From Tetragenococcus koreensis (GTDB lineage: Bacteria > Bacillota > Bacilli > Lactobacillales > Enterococcaceae): a DNA stretch of 64,000 bases. Made by a program: the position numbers and the translations under genes. Location: assembly GCF_003795145.1 (NCBI RefSeq), contig NZ_CP027786.1:496001-560000 (forward strand), given 5' to 3'. Each line of letters opens with the position of its first letter. The stretch's first letter is position 1. The notes under the pieces were generated by a model. The model had not been told where the DNA came from. It worked only from the letters and a program-made list of their open reading frames with translations, and did no database searches. This document shows, one piece after another, positions 45,559 to 56,202 of this stretch.

Positions 45559-48045
45559 ATGGGAAAAAAAAGAATATATGAACTTGCAAAAGAAATGAAC
45601 AAATCAAGCAAAGAAATCGTTGAAGCAGCACAATCGCTAGGATTTGACGTTAATAATCACATGGGCTCACTCTCTGAGTCTGAGGAGCAAAAAGTACGTC
45701 AAAACTTAGGTGGACAATCACAAAATAACCAATCATCAAATAAAAAGCCAGCTAACAATCAACAAGGTCCAAAGGAAAAGAAATTCCAAACCCAACGGAA
45801 TAATCCAAAATTCCAAAATCGCCAAAAACAAACAACACGAACAGCAAAGCCTGCAGCTCAAAATAAATCGGGAAATAATCAAAATCCTCAAGGGCAAAAA
45901 AATGATTCTCAGGCAAAACAGCCAACAAGTCATCCGAATAAACAAAATACTCAAACAAATGAACAAAAACAGCGTCAAAATAAACAACAAAATCGTCCGC
46001 AAAAACAAGAGGCAACGCAAAAACCTGCTGCAAAGAGCCAGCCGCAACGTCCTGTAAAACAACAGGCGCAAGGACAACAAAATCAACAAGGGCAAAAAGC
46101 GCAAGAGGATAAAAGAAAACCAGGCAATAGCAACGATCCACGTAAAAACCGTAATTTTAACAACAATAAGAACAACAGCTTTAATAATAGAAATCGTAAT
46201 AAGTTTAATAAAAAAGGGAAAAAAGGCAAGCAACAACAGCAAAACAAAAAACCAGCTGCTGTTACTCAACGTAAATTCCATGAATTACCTGAAGTATTAG
46301 AATATACAGAAGGCATGAATGTAGCTGATATCGCGAAAAAGATTCGTCGTGAACCAGCTGAAATCATCAAAAAATTATTTATGGTCGGGATTGTAGCTAA
46401 CCAAAACCAACCCCTTGATAAAGATACGATTGAATTATTGGCTGATGATTATGGGATAAAAGCAGAGGAAAAAGTTGAAGTAGATATTGCTGACATCGAT
46501 AAATTCTTTGAAACAGAAGAAGTTAACGAAGAAAACTTGATATCACGTCCACCTGTTGTTACGATTATGGGCCACGTCGATCACGGGAAAACAACTTTAC
46601 TGGATAATTTACGTCATTCTCGCGTGACAAGCGGTGAAGCAGGGGGAATTACCCAACATATCGGTGCTTATCAAATTAACATTGATGATAAACCTATTAC
46701 ATTTTTAGACACACCAGGACACGCGGCCTTTACTAGTATGCGTGCCAGAGGAACGAGTATCACAGATATTACAATTTTAGTGGTTGCAGCAGATGATGGT
46801 GTGATGCCACAAACAATCGAAGCAATTAACCATGCTAAAGCTGCAAATGTGCCGATTATTGTGGCAGTTAATAAAATCGATAAGCCAGGTGCTAATACCC
46901 AACAAGTTATGCAAGAACTCAGTGAATATGAACTAATTCCAGAAGCTTGGGGCGGCGATACGATCTTTGTAGAAATTTCCGCTAAATTCAATCAAAATAT
47001 TGAAGAACTACTGGAAATGGTTCTATTGGTCGCTGAAATAGAAGATCTGAAAGCTGATCCTACACAACGTGCCATTGGTTCAGTGATTGAAGCACGTCTT
47101 GATAAAGGTAAGGGCCCTGTAGCCACCTTATTGGTACAACAAGGTACATTAAAAGTAGGCGATCCGATCGTTGTTGGTAATACTTATGGTCGTGTACGTG
47201 TTATGACCAATGACTTAGGCCGCCGCGACAAATCAGCAAAACCGGCTACTCCGGTTGAAATTAGCGGATTAAACGACGTACCTCAAGCAGGCGATCGTTT
47301 TGTAGTATTTGAAGACGAAAAAACAGCTCGTCAGGCAGGTGAAGAACGGGCAAAACGAGCTTTGATAGAACATCGTGCTACCGGTTCACGTGTTACTTTA
47401 GACAACTTGTTTGAAAGTCTAAAAGAAGGCGAACTAAAAGAAGTTAATGTGATTATTAAAGCAGACGTACAAGGCTCGGCTGAAGCACTTACTGCTTCAT
47501 TACAAAAAATTGAAGTAGAAGGCGTGAAAGTAAATATCGTCCACGCAGCAGTTGGAGCTATTAACGAAAGTGATATTACATTAGCGGCGGCCAGCAATGC
47601 AATTATTATCGGATTTAATGTACGGCCTACGCCACGAGCAAGACAACAAGCTGAAGCAGAAGAAGTAGATATTCGCTTGCATCGTGTGATTTATCAAGCA
47701 ATTGATGAAATTGAAACAGCGATGAAGGGCATGCTGGATCCTGAATTTGAAGAAAAAATCACGGGTCAAATGGTTGTGCGTGAAACCTACAATGTTTCTA
47801 AAGTTGGTACAATTGCCGGTTGTTATGTAATGGAAGGTTCGATCTATCGTGATAGTGGCGTACGTGTCATTCGTGATGGCATTGTTATTTACGAAGGTAA
47901 ATTAGCAAGCTTGAAACGTTTTAAAGATGACGCTAAAGAAGTAAAATCTGGCTATGAATGTGGCGCTACCGTTGAAAAATATAATGACCTTAAAGTAGAT
48001 GACATTATTGAAGGCTTTGTAATGGAAGAAGTCAAAGTAAAATAA
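45559..48045 (+). CDS. infB: translation initiation factor IF-2
   Basis: An 828-aa GTPase that brings initiator tRNA to the 30S subunit. It has an N-terminal IF2N helix ([26 protein letters not shown]), an approximately 185-residue low-complexity linker rich in Q, N, K (about 50-235), a second IF2N domain ([20 protein letters not shown]), a G domain with [10 protein letters not shown] (about 339), DTPGH and NKID, then beta-barrel domains and the C-terminal fMet-tRNA-binding domain. Length is normal for enterococci. Confidence 0.97.
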   Translation: MGKKRIYELAKEMNKSSKEIVEAAQSLGFDVNNHMGSLSESEEQKVRQNLGGQSQNNQSSNKKPANNQQGPKEKKFQTQRNNPKFQNRQKQTTRTAKPAAQNKSGNNQNPQGQKNDSQAKQPTSHPNKQNTQTNEQKQRQNKQQNRPQKQEATQKPAAKSQPQRPVKQQAQGQQNQQGQKAQEDKRKPGNSNDPRKNRNFNNNKNNSFNNRNRNKFNKKGKKGKQQQQNKKPAAVTQRKFHELPEVLEYTEGMNVADIAKKIRREPAEIIKKLFMVGIVANQNQPLDKDTIELLADDYGIKAEEKVEVDIADIDKFFETEEVNEENLISRPPVVTIMGHVDHGKTTLLDNLRHSRVTSGEAGGITQHIGAYQINIDDKPITFLDTPGHAAFTSMRARGTSITDITILVVAADDGVMPQTIEAINHAKAANVPIIVAVNKIDKPGANTQQVMQELSEYELIPEAWGGDTIFVEISAKFNQNIEELLEMVLLVAEIEDLKADPTQRAIGSVIEARLDKGKGPVATLLVQQGTLKVGDPIVVGNTYGRVRVMTNDLGRRDKSAKPATPVEISGLNDVPQAGDRFVVFEDEKTARQAGEERAKRALIEHRATGSRVTLDNLFESLKEGELKEVNVIIKADVQGSAEALTASLQKIEVEGVKVNIVHAAVGAINESDITLAAASNAIIIGFNVRPTPRARQQAEAEEVDIRLHRVIYQAIDEIETAMKGMLDPEFEEKITGQMVVRETYNVSKVGTIAGCYVMEGSIYRDSGVRVIRDGIVIYEGKLASLKRFKDDAKEVKSGYECGATVEKYNDLKVDDIIEGFVMEEVKVK

Positions 48046-48085
48046 GCATAATTTTAAGTAATTAGTGGATATAGGAGGACATCTC

Positions 48086-48439
48086 ATGGCGAATTATCGT
48101 GATCGCAGAGTAGCTCAAGAAATACTAAAAGAGGTTAATCGACTTTTGCAAAAAAAAATTCGTGATCCACGAGTTCAAGATGTGACGATTACTGATGTAC
48201 ATGTCACTGGCGATTTGCAACAAGCAACAATTTATTACAGTATTTTATCTGATGATGCTGCGGCGAAAAAAGAAGCACAAACGGGCTTAGAAAAGGCTCG
48301 GGGACTAATCCGGCGTGAAGTAGGACATGCGTTAAGTATCTATAAAACGCCTGAGATTTTCTTTGAAATAGACGAATCGGTCGAATACGGTGAAAAAATT
48401 GATGAAATGATTCGTGAATTACATGATAATGAAGATTAA
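48086..48439 (+). CDS. rbfA: ribosome-binding factor A
   Basis: A 117-aa KH-like cold-shock protein for 16S rRNA 5'-end maturation (YRDRRVAQEILKEVNRLLQK, IRDPRVQDVTITDVHVTGDL). The start is the ATG at 48086 behind AGGAGG; the longer frame from 48065 begins before that site. Last gene of the nusA-infB operon. Confidence 0.95.
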   Translation: MANYRDRRVAQEILKEVNRLLQKKIRDPRVQDVTITDVHVTGDLQQATIYYSILSDDAAAKKEAQTGLEKARGLIRREVGHALSIYKTPEIFFEIDESVEYGEKIDEMIRELHDNED

Positions 48440-48446
48440 AATATAA

Positions 48447-48531
48447 TCAGGTATCTGATGTGCTGATCTCTAAAAGTTAAAATAAAAAACTAACTTTTAG
48501 CGGTCGCTACAGTCGGATACCTGTTTTTTTG
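48447..48531 (+). terminator. terminator with nested hairpins after rbfA
   Basis: An outer stem CAGGTATCTGA/TCGGATACCTG, followed by TTTTTTT, encloses a second perfect stem CTAAAAGTTA/TAACTTTTAG (48470-48500). The 83-base nested form is larger than a plain terminator. Confidence 0.75.
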
Positions 48532-48581
48532 TGTTTAAAAGCTAAATGTAAAATGGATTGAGGTAAGGTTTTATAGTAACA

Positions 48582-48868
48582 AAGTAACCACCAATATAAA
48601 ACGTATTGGAGGGACAACAGCGAAGTAACCACCAATATAAAATGTATTGGAGAGACAACAGCGAAGTAACCACCAATATAAAATGTATTGGAGGGACAAC
48701 AGCAAAGTAACCACCAATATAAAACGTATTGGAGGCACATCAGCAAAGTAGCCACCGATATGAAATGTATTGGAGGGACAACAGCGAAGTAACCACCAAT
48801 ATAAAATGTATTGGAGGGACAACAGCGAAGTAGCTACCAAAATAAAAATTTTTTGGAGCTAACTTTAC
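48582..48868. repeat. 41-bp tandem repeat array (six units plus a degenerate seventh)
   Basis: Units begin at 48582, 48623, 48664, 48705, 48746, 48787 and 48828, an exact 41-bp period. Each reads roughly AAGTAACCACCAATATAAAA, then TGTATTGGAGGGACAACAGC and a final G or A. Each contains the inverted repeat CCAATA/TATTGG. Units 1-6 differ by a few substitutions; unit 7 decays after 15 bases. Reverse-strand frames through it are open by periodicity only. Confidence 0.95.
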
Positions 48869-48959
48869 TTTCATAAATAGTGAAAAAGTTGCTTTATGTT
48901 TTTTGTAAAAGGGTATGTTATACTATTAGAGTTGAAAAAAGAAACGATAAGGAGGACTT

Positions 48960-49877
48960 ATGGACGGAATTTTACCTCTTTGGAAGGAACGCGGCATGAC
49001 CAGTCATGATTGCGTATTTAAATTAAGAAAGATTTTACATACAAAAAAAGTAGGTCACGGAGGAACCCTTGATCCGGATGTTGATGGCATATTGCCCATT
49101 TGTATCGGAAAAGGAACAAAAGTGATTGAATTTTTAACGGACTCGGGAAAAGAGTATGAAGGTGAAATCACCTTAGGTTATGCGACAACTACTGAAGATG
49201 TTTCAGGAGAAATTATTCAACGTGATGCGATCACAGCTCCCTTTTCAACTGCTGAAATTGACAAGGTTATGCAGACATTTGTGGGAGAGCTTACCCAGAT
49301 TCCGCCGATGTATTCAGCGGTAAAAGTGAATGGGAAGCGTCTCTATGAATATGCAAGAAATGGTCAAACGGTGGTTAGACCACAACGCAAGGTACACATT
49401 GATTCTTTCGTCCGTACGAGTACTCCTTCTTATCAAGAAGAGAAGAAACTACAATCTTGGCGGTTTAAAGTTGCTTGTGGTAAAGGAACTTACGTCCGGA
49501 CTTTAGCTGTTGATACTGGGAAAGCTCTCGGCGTAAGTGCACATATGTCTGATTTAACTCGTACGAAAAGTGCTGGTTTCAGCAAAGAACAATCTGTGAC
49601 TTTAGATCAAGTACAAAAAGCAATGACAGAAGATAAGATCGATGATTTATTATTACCTATTGAATATGGCGTTCAAGGTTTTCAAAGAATCGATATTTCT
49701 GACGAATTATGGCAAAAAGTACGAAACGGCATGCGTCTACCTTACCAAGCTTTTCAGTTAGCAGAAATGCCAACAGAACCTGTGGCTGTTTTTTATCAAA
49801 ATCAAGTGGTAAGTTTGTATGAACCCAATAAAAATGAAAAAAATGGCTTAAAACCATTGAAAGTATTACAGAACTGA
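48960..49877 (+). CDS. truB: tRNA pseudouridine(55) synthase
   Basis: A 305-aa enzyme that makes pseudouridine 55 in the T loop of tRNAs. Motif I KVGHGGTLDPDVDGILPI contains the catalytic Asp, with YEGEITLGYAT, PPMYSAVKVNGKRLYEYAR and the C-terminal PUA-like domain. AAGGAGG lies 4 bases before the ATG. It is followed by ribF after 23 bases, a common pairing. Confidence 0.96.
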   Translation: MDGILPLWKERGMTSHDCVFKLRKILHTKKVGHGGTLDPDVDGILPICIGKGTKVIEFLTDSGKEYEGEITLGYATTTEDVSGEIIQRDAITAPFSTAEIDKVMQTFVGELTQIPPMYSAVKVNGKRLYEYARNGQTVVRPQRKVHIDSFVRTSTPSYQEEKKLQSWRFKVACGKGTYVRTLAVDTGKALGVSAHMSDLTRTKSAGFSKEQSVTLDQVQKAMTEDKIDDLLLPIEYGVQGFQRIDISDELWQKVRNGMRLPYQAFQLAEMPTEPVAVFYQNQVVSLYEPNKNEKNGLKPLKVLQN

Positions 49878-49900
49878 ATTAGTTAGGAGATTAGTGTTTT

Positions 49901-50848
49901 ATGAAAGTCATTGAATTTAGACATCCTTATACAAAAGATATAGTCCCTGATGAGGATGTTGTTTTAGTGTTAGGTTTTTTTGATGGTGTGCATAAAGGCC
50001 ATCAAAAAGTGATTGAAACTGGTAGAAAAATTGCGGATAAACAAGGATTAAAGTTGGCAGTAATGACCTTTAACCAACATCCTTCCATTGTTTTTCAAAA
50101 GGTGAAACCAAATGAAATGAAGTATTTAACTAATTTAGAACAGAAAAATCAATTAATGGCGAATTTAGGAGTAGATTATTTATATGTTGTAGAGTTCACT
50201 TCTTTATTCGCAAGTTTAAGTCCGCAGGCGTTTGTAGATCAATATATTGTTGATTTACATGCAAAATATGCTGTTGCTGGTTTTGACTATACATATGGTC
50301 CTAAAGATGTGGCAGATATGAATCATCTTCCGCAATATTCCAAAGGACGTTTTGAAGTGGTAGCTGTTTCTAAAGAAACACAAGATGGCAGCAAAGTAAG
50401 TTCGACGCGCATCAGAGAAAGTTTGGACCAAGGTGATATGGAAACGGCTGCTAGTTTGTTAGGTTACACCTATGAAATTGATGGAACAGTCGTTCATGGC
50501 GATGCTAGAGGACGTACTTTAGGCTTTCCTACTGCTAATATCAAAACTGAAAGTACTACACGTTTACCCAAAGAAGGGGTTTATGCTTCTGAAATTAAAG
50601 TAGGAAATAAGTGGTATCCTGCAATGGGTTCCATTGGTCATAACGATACTTTTGAAAAAGGCCGACAGTTAACAGTTGAAGTATACATTTTAGACTTTGC
50701 GCAAGATATTTATGGCGAACAAGTTAGCGTGCGTTGGAATCACCTTTTGCGTGATCAAGTGGCATTTAACAGTGCAGACGAATTAGTCCAACAGTTAAAG
50801 AATGACGAAACAGATACACGTTGCTATTTTATGACGATGAAGAATTGA
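49901..50848 (+). CDS. ribF: bifunctional riboflavin kinase/FAD synthetase
   Basis: A 315-aa enzyme. The N-terminal nucleotidyltransferase domain (LGFFDGVHKGHQ, HxGH-type; SSTRIRESL) makes FAD from FMN. The C-terminal flavokinase domain (GDARGRTLGFPTANI, YASEIKVGNKWYPAMGSIG) makes FMN from riboflavin. It provides flavins such as those needed by the 24.7-kb flavoproteins. Co-transcribed with truB. Confidence 0.96.
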   Translation: MKVIEFRHPYTKDIVPDEDVVLVLGFFDGVHKGHQKVIETGRKIADKQGLKLAVMTFNQHPSIVFQKVKPNEMKYLTNLEQKNQLMANLGVDYLYVVEFTSLFASLSPQAFVDQYIVDLHAKYAVAGFDYTYGPKDVADMNHLPQYSKGRFEVVAVSKETQDGSKVSSTRIRESLDQGDMETAASLLGYTYEIDGTVVHGDARGRTLGFPTANIKTESTTRLPKEGVYASEIKVGNKWYPAMGSIGHNDTFEKGRQLTVEVYILDFAQDIYGEQVSVRWNHLLRDQVAFNSADELVQQLKNDETDTRCYFMTMKN

Positions 50849-50909
50849 TGGAAAATAGTAAAAATGGGGGGAGTACTTAGTTAGCCCCTACTTAAATAAA
50901 TAACTCGTA

Positions 50910-50963
50910 AAAAAAGAGTGGCCACAAAAGTTAAATTAAAACTTCTGTTGCCACTCTTTTTTA
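50910..50963. terminator. bidirectional terminator after ribF
   Basis: AAAAAGAGTGGC..ACAAAAGTT pairs with AACTTCTGTTGCCACTCTTTTTT around a short A/T loop. Confidence 0.9.
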
Positions 50964-51203
50964 TTCAGATGATTCCTCATTTTTAATCACTTGCTTTACT
51001 TGAAATTCGGTTGCTTGGTCATTTTCAGAATCAGCGTCGGAAAAATCAAACAGTAAGTATTTGCCACTGTTATCTTGCACAACGACTAATTTATTATCGA
51101 GCCCGCGTTTGTCTTTTTCGATTTGAACTTTTTTCATCAGTTCTTCTTGGTCGACTGTTGATGTCAAAGCATTACCGCGGTTAAAAAAGATGGTTTCTTC
51201 CAT
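50961..51203 (-). CDS. small acidic protein of unknown function (80 aa)
   Basis: I do not recognise a named family. The frame starts at an ATG preceded by AACAAGGAGGACGACAACT, a good ribosome binding site. It encodes a soluble, charged protein: a helix with KKVQIEKDKRGLD, then two likely strands (NKLVVVQDN, KYLLFDFSD) and an acidic, Glu-rich C-terminus. It converges on ribF and is divergent from lemA. Codon use fits its neighbours; I judge it a real gene. Confidence 0.65.
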   Translation of the reverse strand: MEETIFFNRGNALTSTVDQEELMKKVQIEKDKRGLDNKLVVVQDNSGKYLLFDFSDADSENDQATEFQVKQVIKNEESSE

Positions 51204-51355
51204 AGTTGTCGTCCTCCTTGTTGTTATCCTGGTGTTAACTTAAGCCTAAGTCATAGAGGCTGACTTGTCAAAAAATATTGCTAACCGCTTTTGTGGTATA
51301 TGTTATTTTATGGTAAAATTAAGTGTGAAACGCTCACAAGGAGGGTGATTTAAAA

Positions 51356-51946
51356 TTGGATAAAAGAAACCGAAATCTCTTATTATTAATTATCGCAGCA
51401 GTGATTTTCGTTATTGCTGTACCAACTGTTCTGACATATAATCGATTAGCTTCAGCTGAAAATAATGTTGATGCGAGTTGGTCGCAAGTGGAAAATGTAA
51501 TGCAAAGAAGAGCAGATCTTGTGCCCAACTTAGTAGAATCGGTGCAAGGCAGTATGAGTCAAGAACAAGAAATTTTTGGTAATATTGCTGAAGCTAGACA
51601 ATCTTATAATGAGGCAGATACGCCTGAAGAAACCGTTGCAGCCAACGATGAATTATCTGGAGAACTTTCAACTATGGTGAATGTCATTAGAGAAGACTAC
51701 CCTGAACTTGGTTCAAATGATAATGTTCAAACATTAATGTCGCAACTTGAAGGCACAGAAAACCGTATTTCAACAGAACGTAGACGATACATTCAATCTG
51801 TTAATGAATATAATCAATTGCTCGTACGTTTCCCAAATAATTTGGTCGCTAATCTATTCAATTTTGATAGAAAGGATAACTTTGAAGCAGAGGAAGGTGC
51901 ACAAGAAGTTCCCGAAGTCGACTTTGATATTGATACAAGTGAGTAA
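51356..51946 (+). CDS. lemA: LemA family protein
   Basis: A 196-aa protein with an N-terminal membrane anchor (LLLIIAAVIFVIAVPTVLTYN) followed by the LemA helical domain (VDASWSQVENVMQRRADLVPNLVE, then ENRISTERRRYIQSVNEYN). LemA is of uncertain function and often pairs with TPM-domain proteins, as here. The start is TTG after AAGGAGGGTGA. The TPM gene begins 15 bases after its stop. Confidence 0.9.
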   Translation: MDKRNRNLLLLIIAAVIFVIAVPTVLTYNRLASAENNVDASWSQVENVMQRRADLVPNLVESVQGSMSQEQEIFGNIAEARQSYNEADTPEETVAANDELSGELSTMVNVIREDYPELGSNDNVQTLMSQLEGTENRISTERRRYIQSVNEYNQLLVRFPNNLVANLFNFDRKDNFEAEEGAQEVPEVDFDIDTSE

Positions 51947-51961
51947 GGGGGGCTTTTAGGC

Positions 51962-53296
51962 ATGAAAGAGGTCAACGATTCACATTTAACTAAAAACACA
52001 ATAAAAAATATTCATAATTATTATCAACGTTTCAAACGCTTGAATAACTTTTATGTTATCCTATGTAGCTTGTTTATATTGTTGAGCCTATTATTTTTTG
52101 TTTTTGGTATCCCGCTGTTGAATAATCAAAAGAATGTAACTGAGCAACGCTATACCCAACAAATTAACGGCTTTCAGGCCCAAAAAGAGGAAAAAGAAGA
52201 ACAAATTGACGCTCAGGGTTCAACTTCATTTGAAGATACACTACAAGCGCAAGAAGAACAATATGCTAATGAATACAACCCACAAGCTGATTATTACGAA
52301 GCCGATATAGGAGATGGAGATAGTACTATTGCGATTGATCGTAATAATATATTTGTTTCTGATAATGCGGAGGTTTTGTCTAGTCAAGCTAAACAGAAAA
52401 TCTATGACCTGAATCGACAGTTGGATGAAAATGCCAATGGCGCACAATTTATGGTGGTAACTCTTAACCAGTTACCTAGTGACACAGATATTGAAAGATA
52501 TGCAACAGATATTTTTAATACATTAGGTATAGGAAATGATGAAGAAGATAACGGCGTTTTATATGTGATGTCAGTTTCTGAACAAGAAGCCAGGTTGGAA
52601 GTGGGCTACGGTTTTGAAGACACTTTGACAGACGCCAATAGTCAGGAAATTATTGATAATGACGAAGTAGTAGAAGATTATCAGGACGAGAACTATTCAG
52701 AAGGTGTCATGCAAACTACTGACCTGGTTGCTGACTACATTAATTCTGCGACGCCTTATGAAGATAGTAGAATTAATTATTATCAAGAGCGCTTGCAAAT
52801 CCTACCTTTCATCTATCTTATTCCGATTGTAATTGTAGCTATTTTGTTCGTAGCGGTTCTTTTGTATTTTATAGGAACAATGAAAACTAGAAAACTGCTT
52901 GCAAATGATTATAAAGAGTTTTCTAATACTATTGAAGATAATCGTATACCAGCAGATCAAGCAGCCGAAAAAATTAAACACCTTAGTTTGTATGGTTTAC
53001 TTTTTTATGGCATGGTTTATTGGCAAACTTACCGTCATGTATTGAAAAATAGGGATATAGGCAGACTTTTACACAAGTATCCTTCAGGGCGAAAAATGGG
53101 TCGGCGTGTGTTAGTCGGCGATACTTTATATGATTATCGCGGGTTAATTCTAACTGCTCATTATGCTTCGTCAGCTTATAACCCTAGATCATCCAAAGGT
53201 CGTGGCCGCGGCGGTGGCGGTTTTGGCGGTGGATTCGGCGGAGGTTCATTTGGTGGCGGTGCCTCTGGAGGCGGCGGTGCTTCCGGTGGTTGGTAA
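51962..53296 (+). CDS. TPM-domain membrane protein with glycine-rich tail (YgcG-like)
   Basis: A 444-aa protein. One transmembrane helix (about 30-55) is followed by a Q/E-rich coiled stretch, an extracytoplasmic TPM domain (about 120-260; VFVSDNAEVLSSQAKQKI-like start, ARLEVGYGFEDTLTD), a second membrane helix (about 275-300), a cytoplasmic domain, and a C-terminal run of Gly/Phe/Ser repeats (GGGGFGGGFGGGSFGGG). This is the usual layout of YgcG-type proteins coupled to lemA. The function is not firmly known. Confidence 0.85.
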   Translation: MKEVNDSHLTKNTIKNIHNYYQRFKRLNNFYVILCSLFILLSLLFFVFGIPLLNNQKNVTEQRYTQQINGFQAQKEEKEEQIDAQGSTSFEDTLQAQEEQYANEYNPQADYYEADIGDGDSTIAIDRNNIFVSDNAEVLSSQAKQKIYDLNRQLDENANGAQFMVVTLNQLPSDTDIERYATDIFNTLGIGNDEEDNGVLYVMSVSEQEARLEVGYGFEDTLTDANSQEIIDNDEVVEDYQDENYSEGVMQTTDLVADYINSATPYEDSRINYYQERLQILPFIYLIPIVIVAILFVAVLLYFIGTMKTRKLLANDYKEFSNTIEDNRIPADQAAEKIKHLSLYGLLFYGMVYWQTYRHVLKNRDIGRLLHKYPSGRKMGRRVLVGDTLYDYRGLILTAHYASSAYNPRSSKGRGRGGGGFGGGFGGGSFGGGASGGGGASGGW

Positions 53297-53337
53297 GTAC
53301 TAGGATCTGGTAATCCGTTGAAAGTTTATAAAAGAAT

Positions 53338-53383
53338 GCAAAAAATCTCCGAGCGAACTATTTCTTTCGCTCGGAGATTTTTG
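53338..53383. terminator. bidirectional terminator
   Basis: AAAAAATCTCCGAGCGAA pairs with TTCGCTCGGAGATTTTT around a short loop, between converging TPM and cfa genes. Confidence 0.92.
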
Positions 53384-53389
53384 CTTATT

Positions 53390-54556
53390 TTAAACATTTC
53401 GATGCATGGGAAAATCATTATTATTTGGATGAACTAATAAATATTGTACTACATCGATATTACTTGATTGAAAGGATGCCGCACAAGCTTGTAAGTATAA
53501 GTCCCACATGCGATAGAAAGTTTCATTTTTTTGTTGCAAGACCTCATCTTTAACATCATGGAAGTTTTGATCCCAATGTTCCAACGTTTTTTGATAATGG
53601 CGACGTAGGCTTTCTAAGTCGATTAATTGTAAATTATTGTCTGTAATGTTATTTACTAATTCGGTTACTCCAGGAATATAGCCACCTGGGAAAATATACT
53701 TATTAATCCAGGCATTTTTAGCGCCACCTTGTTGACGACTAATACCATGAATTAGAGCAGTTCCTTTTGGTTTTAATGCACGTTTTACAACGTCAAAATA
53801 CTCAGGAAGATTTTCTGAACCGACATGTTCAAACATCCCAACGCTGGTTACGTGATCATATTGTTCTTTAATATCACGGTAATCCATTAATTGGACTCGA
53901 ACGCTATCTTCTAAATGCTCTGCTTTGATTTTATCTTGTATATGTTCATATTGTTCGTGACTTAAAGTAATCCCCGTTGCTTTGACATGATATTGTTTTG
54001 CTGCGGCAAAAATTAAAGTACCCCAACCGCAACCAATATCAAGCAAAGTATCCCCTTCGTTGATAAAGAGTTTATCTAAGATATGATGTACTTTATTGAT
54101 TTGCGCTTGTTCTAAGGTATCCTCGGGCGTTTTGAAATAAGCACATGAATAAGTAAGGGTAGGATCTAACCATAAATTATAAAAGTCATTCCCTAAATCA
54201 TAATGACTTTCGATATCGTTTTTAGATTGATCTTTTGTATGTTTCTCTGAAGAAGGCATCCATTTTTTAAATTTATTATTACGTAGAAAACCTTCTGCTT
54301 GATTATATACGTCATAAATTAAATCTTGAATACTTCCTTCAATTTCAATATCTTTATTCATATACGCTTCTCCCAGCGCTAAAGAGGCATTATCTAGAAT
54401 TGTTTTAATGGGAACTTTTGTATTGAATTTGATTTTGAAGGCTGGTTCACCATTTTCTTCTCCATACGTTTTTACTTTACCATTCCAATAGGTAACTTCA
54501 GTCTTTTTTGAAAAAGACTGTTTGAATAACTGATTGTAAATTTCTTTTTCTAACAT
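53390..54556 (-). CDS. cfa: cyclopropane-fatty-acyl-phospholipid synthase
   Basis: A 388-aa SAM-dependent enzyme that adds a methylene group to unsaturated acyl chains of membrane lipids. The features are [25 protein letters not shown], the SAM motif [16 protein letters not shown], and [19 protein letters not shown]. Length is typical. Cyclopropane lipids help acid and salt tolerance. Monocistronic and divergent from the MFS gene. Confidence 0.95.
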   Translation of the reverse strand: MLEKEIYNQLFKQSFSKKTEVTYWNGKVKTYGEENGEPAFKIKFNTKVPIKTILDNASLALGEAYMNKDIEIEGSIQDLIYDVYNQAEGFLRNNKFKKWMPSSEKHTKDQSKNDIESHYDLGNDFYNLWLDPTLTYSCAYFKTPEDTLEQAQINKVHHILDKLFINEGDTLLDIGCGWGTLIFAAAKQYHVKATGITLSHEQYEHIQDKIKAEHLEDSVRVQLMDYRDIKEQYDHVTSVGMFEHVGSENLPEYFDVVKRALKPKGTALIHGISRQQGGAKNAWINKYIFPGGYIPGVTELVNNITDNNLQLIDLESLRRHYQKTLEHWDQNFHDVKDEVLQQKNETFYRMWDLYLQACAASFQSSNIDVVQYLLVHPNNNDFPMHRNV

Positions 54557-54707
54557 AGCTAATTTAATACCTCCATTTTCTTATACCTTATATTTTCTTC
54601 TAATTTAAGAAAAATTTCAAATAAAAATGATCGTTTTTTCAAATTTTACTAGGAAAAAAATGAAAGTTTTCATATAATGGTAAGTATTGTAAGGGAGGAA
54701 GTTTTAT

Positions 54708-56150
54708 ATGAATAGCTTTCAAGAAGATCAAAAGGTCCAGAAAAATCGTTGGTGGATTTTAGTCTCAGTCTCTATGTTTACCTTTATGTCAACATTAGAC
54801 GGTAGTATTGTAAACATCGCTTTGCCGACGATCTCAAATGATTTGACGGTGCCTATGAACCAATCTGAATGGATTGTCTCCATTTATTTGATGATGGTTT
54901 GTTCTTGTTTACTTTTATTTGGGAAAGTAGGGGACAGCTTTGGCAAAATTAAAGTTTATCGAATTGGGACATTGATATTTACTATTGGTTCTTTATTATG
55001 CGGTTTCAATCAGTCTTTAGCCTTTCTATTATTTGCTCGGGTGGTTCAAGCTGTCGGTGCAAGTATGACAATGGCGACCAATACAGGAATCATAACAGAA
55101 GTATTTCCGCTGGAAGAACGAGGACGTGCGTTAGGTTCGATTGGCGCATTTGTGTCACTAGGAGCAATTGCAGGACCTGGGCTAGGGGGACTTATTTTAG
55201 CGCAATTATCTTGGCAGTACATATTTTGGATCAATGTTCCTGTAGGGATCATCACTATGTTAATTGGTGAAAAATTCTTGCCTAAAGATATTACCAAAAG
55301 TGGCCAAAAGATCGATAAAGTTGGCTTTTTAAGTTTTTCATTATTCATTCTCTCATTGTTTGGCGGCGTTTTTCTTGGACAAGAGCAAGGATTTAGCGCT
55401 TCATTGCCGTTATTTTTATTTGCATTAGCTGTAGTAACGTTTATTTTGTTCTTATCCATAGAAAAAAGAATTCAATTGCCGTTAATTACTTTTTCTATTT
55501 TTAACAATAAAATATTTACTATGAGCTTATTCAGTGCTTTACTAATTTTTTCATCTAATTTTTTTGTTAATGTAATTATCCCTTTTTATTTGCAAAACGC
55601 TCGGGGGATGAGCCCTAGCTATGCCGGATTTTTGATGATGACCTTTCCATTTCTCATGGTGATTGGTTCACCTATTAGTGGTTATTTAACTGATAAAATC
55701 GGCAGTGAGTTGCTTGTTCTGTTAGGTTTGAGTCTACTGGTAATTACGCAACTAATGTATGTGTTTATGGAAGTTGATACCCCCATCTGGTATTACATTT
55801 TAGCAACCGCAATTATGGGATTAGGTAATTCATTATTTCAATCACCCAACAATACAATGATTATGAGTAGTGTAGCAAAAGGAAATTTAGGCGTAGCAGG
55901 TAGTATGAATTCATTTGCGCGGAATTTCGGGATGGTCGTCGGTATTGCTTTTTCGACAACGATTTTATATCACGCAATGAGCATGAAGATGGGAGAGAAA
56001 GTTACCACTTATATTCCAGGACGAGCAGATGTGTTTATTTACGGGATGAAAGTTACTTTCCTAGGTTCTGCCTTAATTTGTTTGATTGCTTTACTCTTAA
56101 CCATTTGGAGAATCAGAAAACAAGGTGGAATTCGTAAAAAAGCTATATGA
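54708..56150 (+). CDS. MFS drug-resistance-type transporter, DHA2 family
   Basis: A 480-aa membrane protein with about 14 hydrophobic segments. Motif D LDGSIVNIALPTI is in helix 1, GKVGDSFGKIKVYR is a motif A variant after helix 2, and motif C SLGAIAGPGLGGL is in helix 5, which marks drug/H+ antiporters. The substrate is unknown. AGGGAGG precedes the ATG. A palindromic repeat element follows. Confidence 0.88.
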   Translation: MNSFQEDQKVQKNRWWILVSVSMFTFMSTLDGSIVNIALPTISNDLTVPMNQSEWIVSIYLMMVCSCLLLFGKVGDSFGKIKVYRIGTLIFTIGSLLCGFNQSLAFLLFARVVQAVGASMTMATNTGIITEVFPLEERGRALGSIGAFVSLGAIAGPGLGGLILAQLSWQYIFWINVPVGIITMLIGEKFLPKDITKSGQKIDKVGFLSFSLFILSLFGGVFLGQEQGFSASLPLFLFALAVVTFILFLSIEKRIQLPLITFSIFNNKIFTMSLFSALLIFSSNFFVNVIIPFYLQNARGMSPSYAGFLMMTFPFLMVIGSPISGYLTDKIGSELLVLLGLSLLVITQLMYVFMEVDTPIWYYILATAIMGLGNSLFQSPNNTMIMSSVAKGNLGVAGSMNSFARNFGMVVGIAFSTTILYHAMSMKMGEKVTTYIPGRADVFIYGMKVTFLGSALICLIALLLTIWRIRKQGGIRKKAI

Positions 56151-56202
56151 AAAATAAGTGAATTTGGTGAAACGAAAGATTGGAAAAAGAGACTAGATAA
56201 AT

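Noticed and set aside
45710-46281. Overlapping frames opposite and alongside the IF-2 linker
   Set aside because: The low-complexity CAA/AAT-rich linker of infB leaves other frames open; codon pattern and homology support only infB.
48507-48840. Long minus-strand frames rich in YWWLL and CCPSNT repeats
   Set aside because: They are produced by the 41-bp tandem array read in reverse; they lack start signals and simply repeat with the DNA period pattern.
48582-48868. CRISPR array
   Set aside because: The 41-bp units are contiguous with no unique spacers, and no cas genes are nearby.
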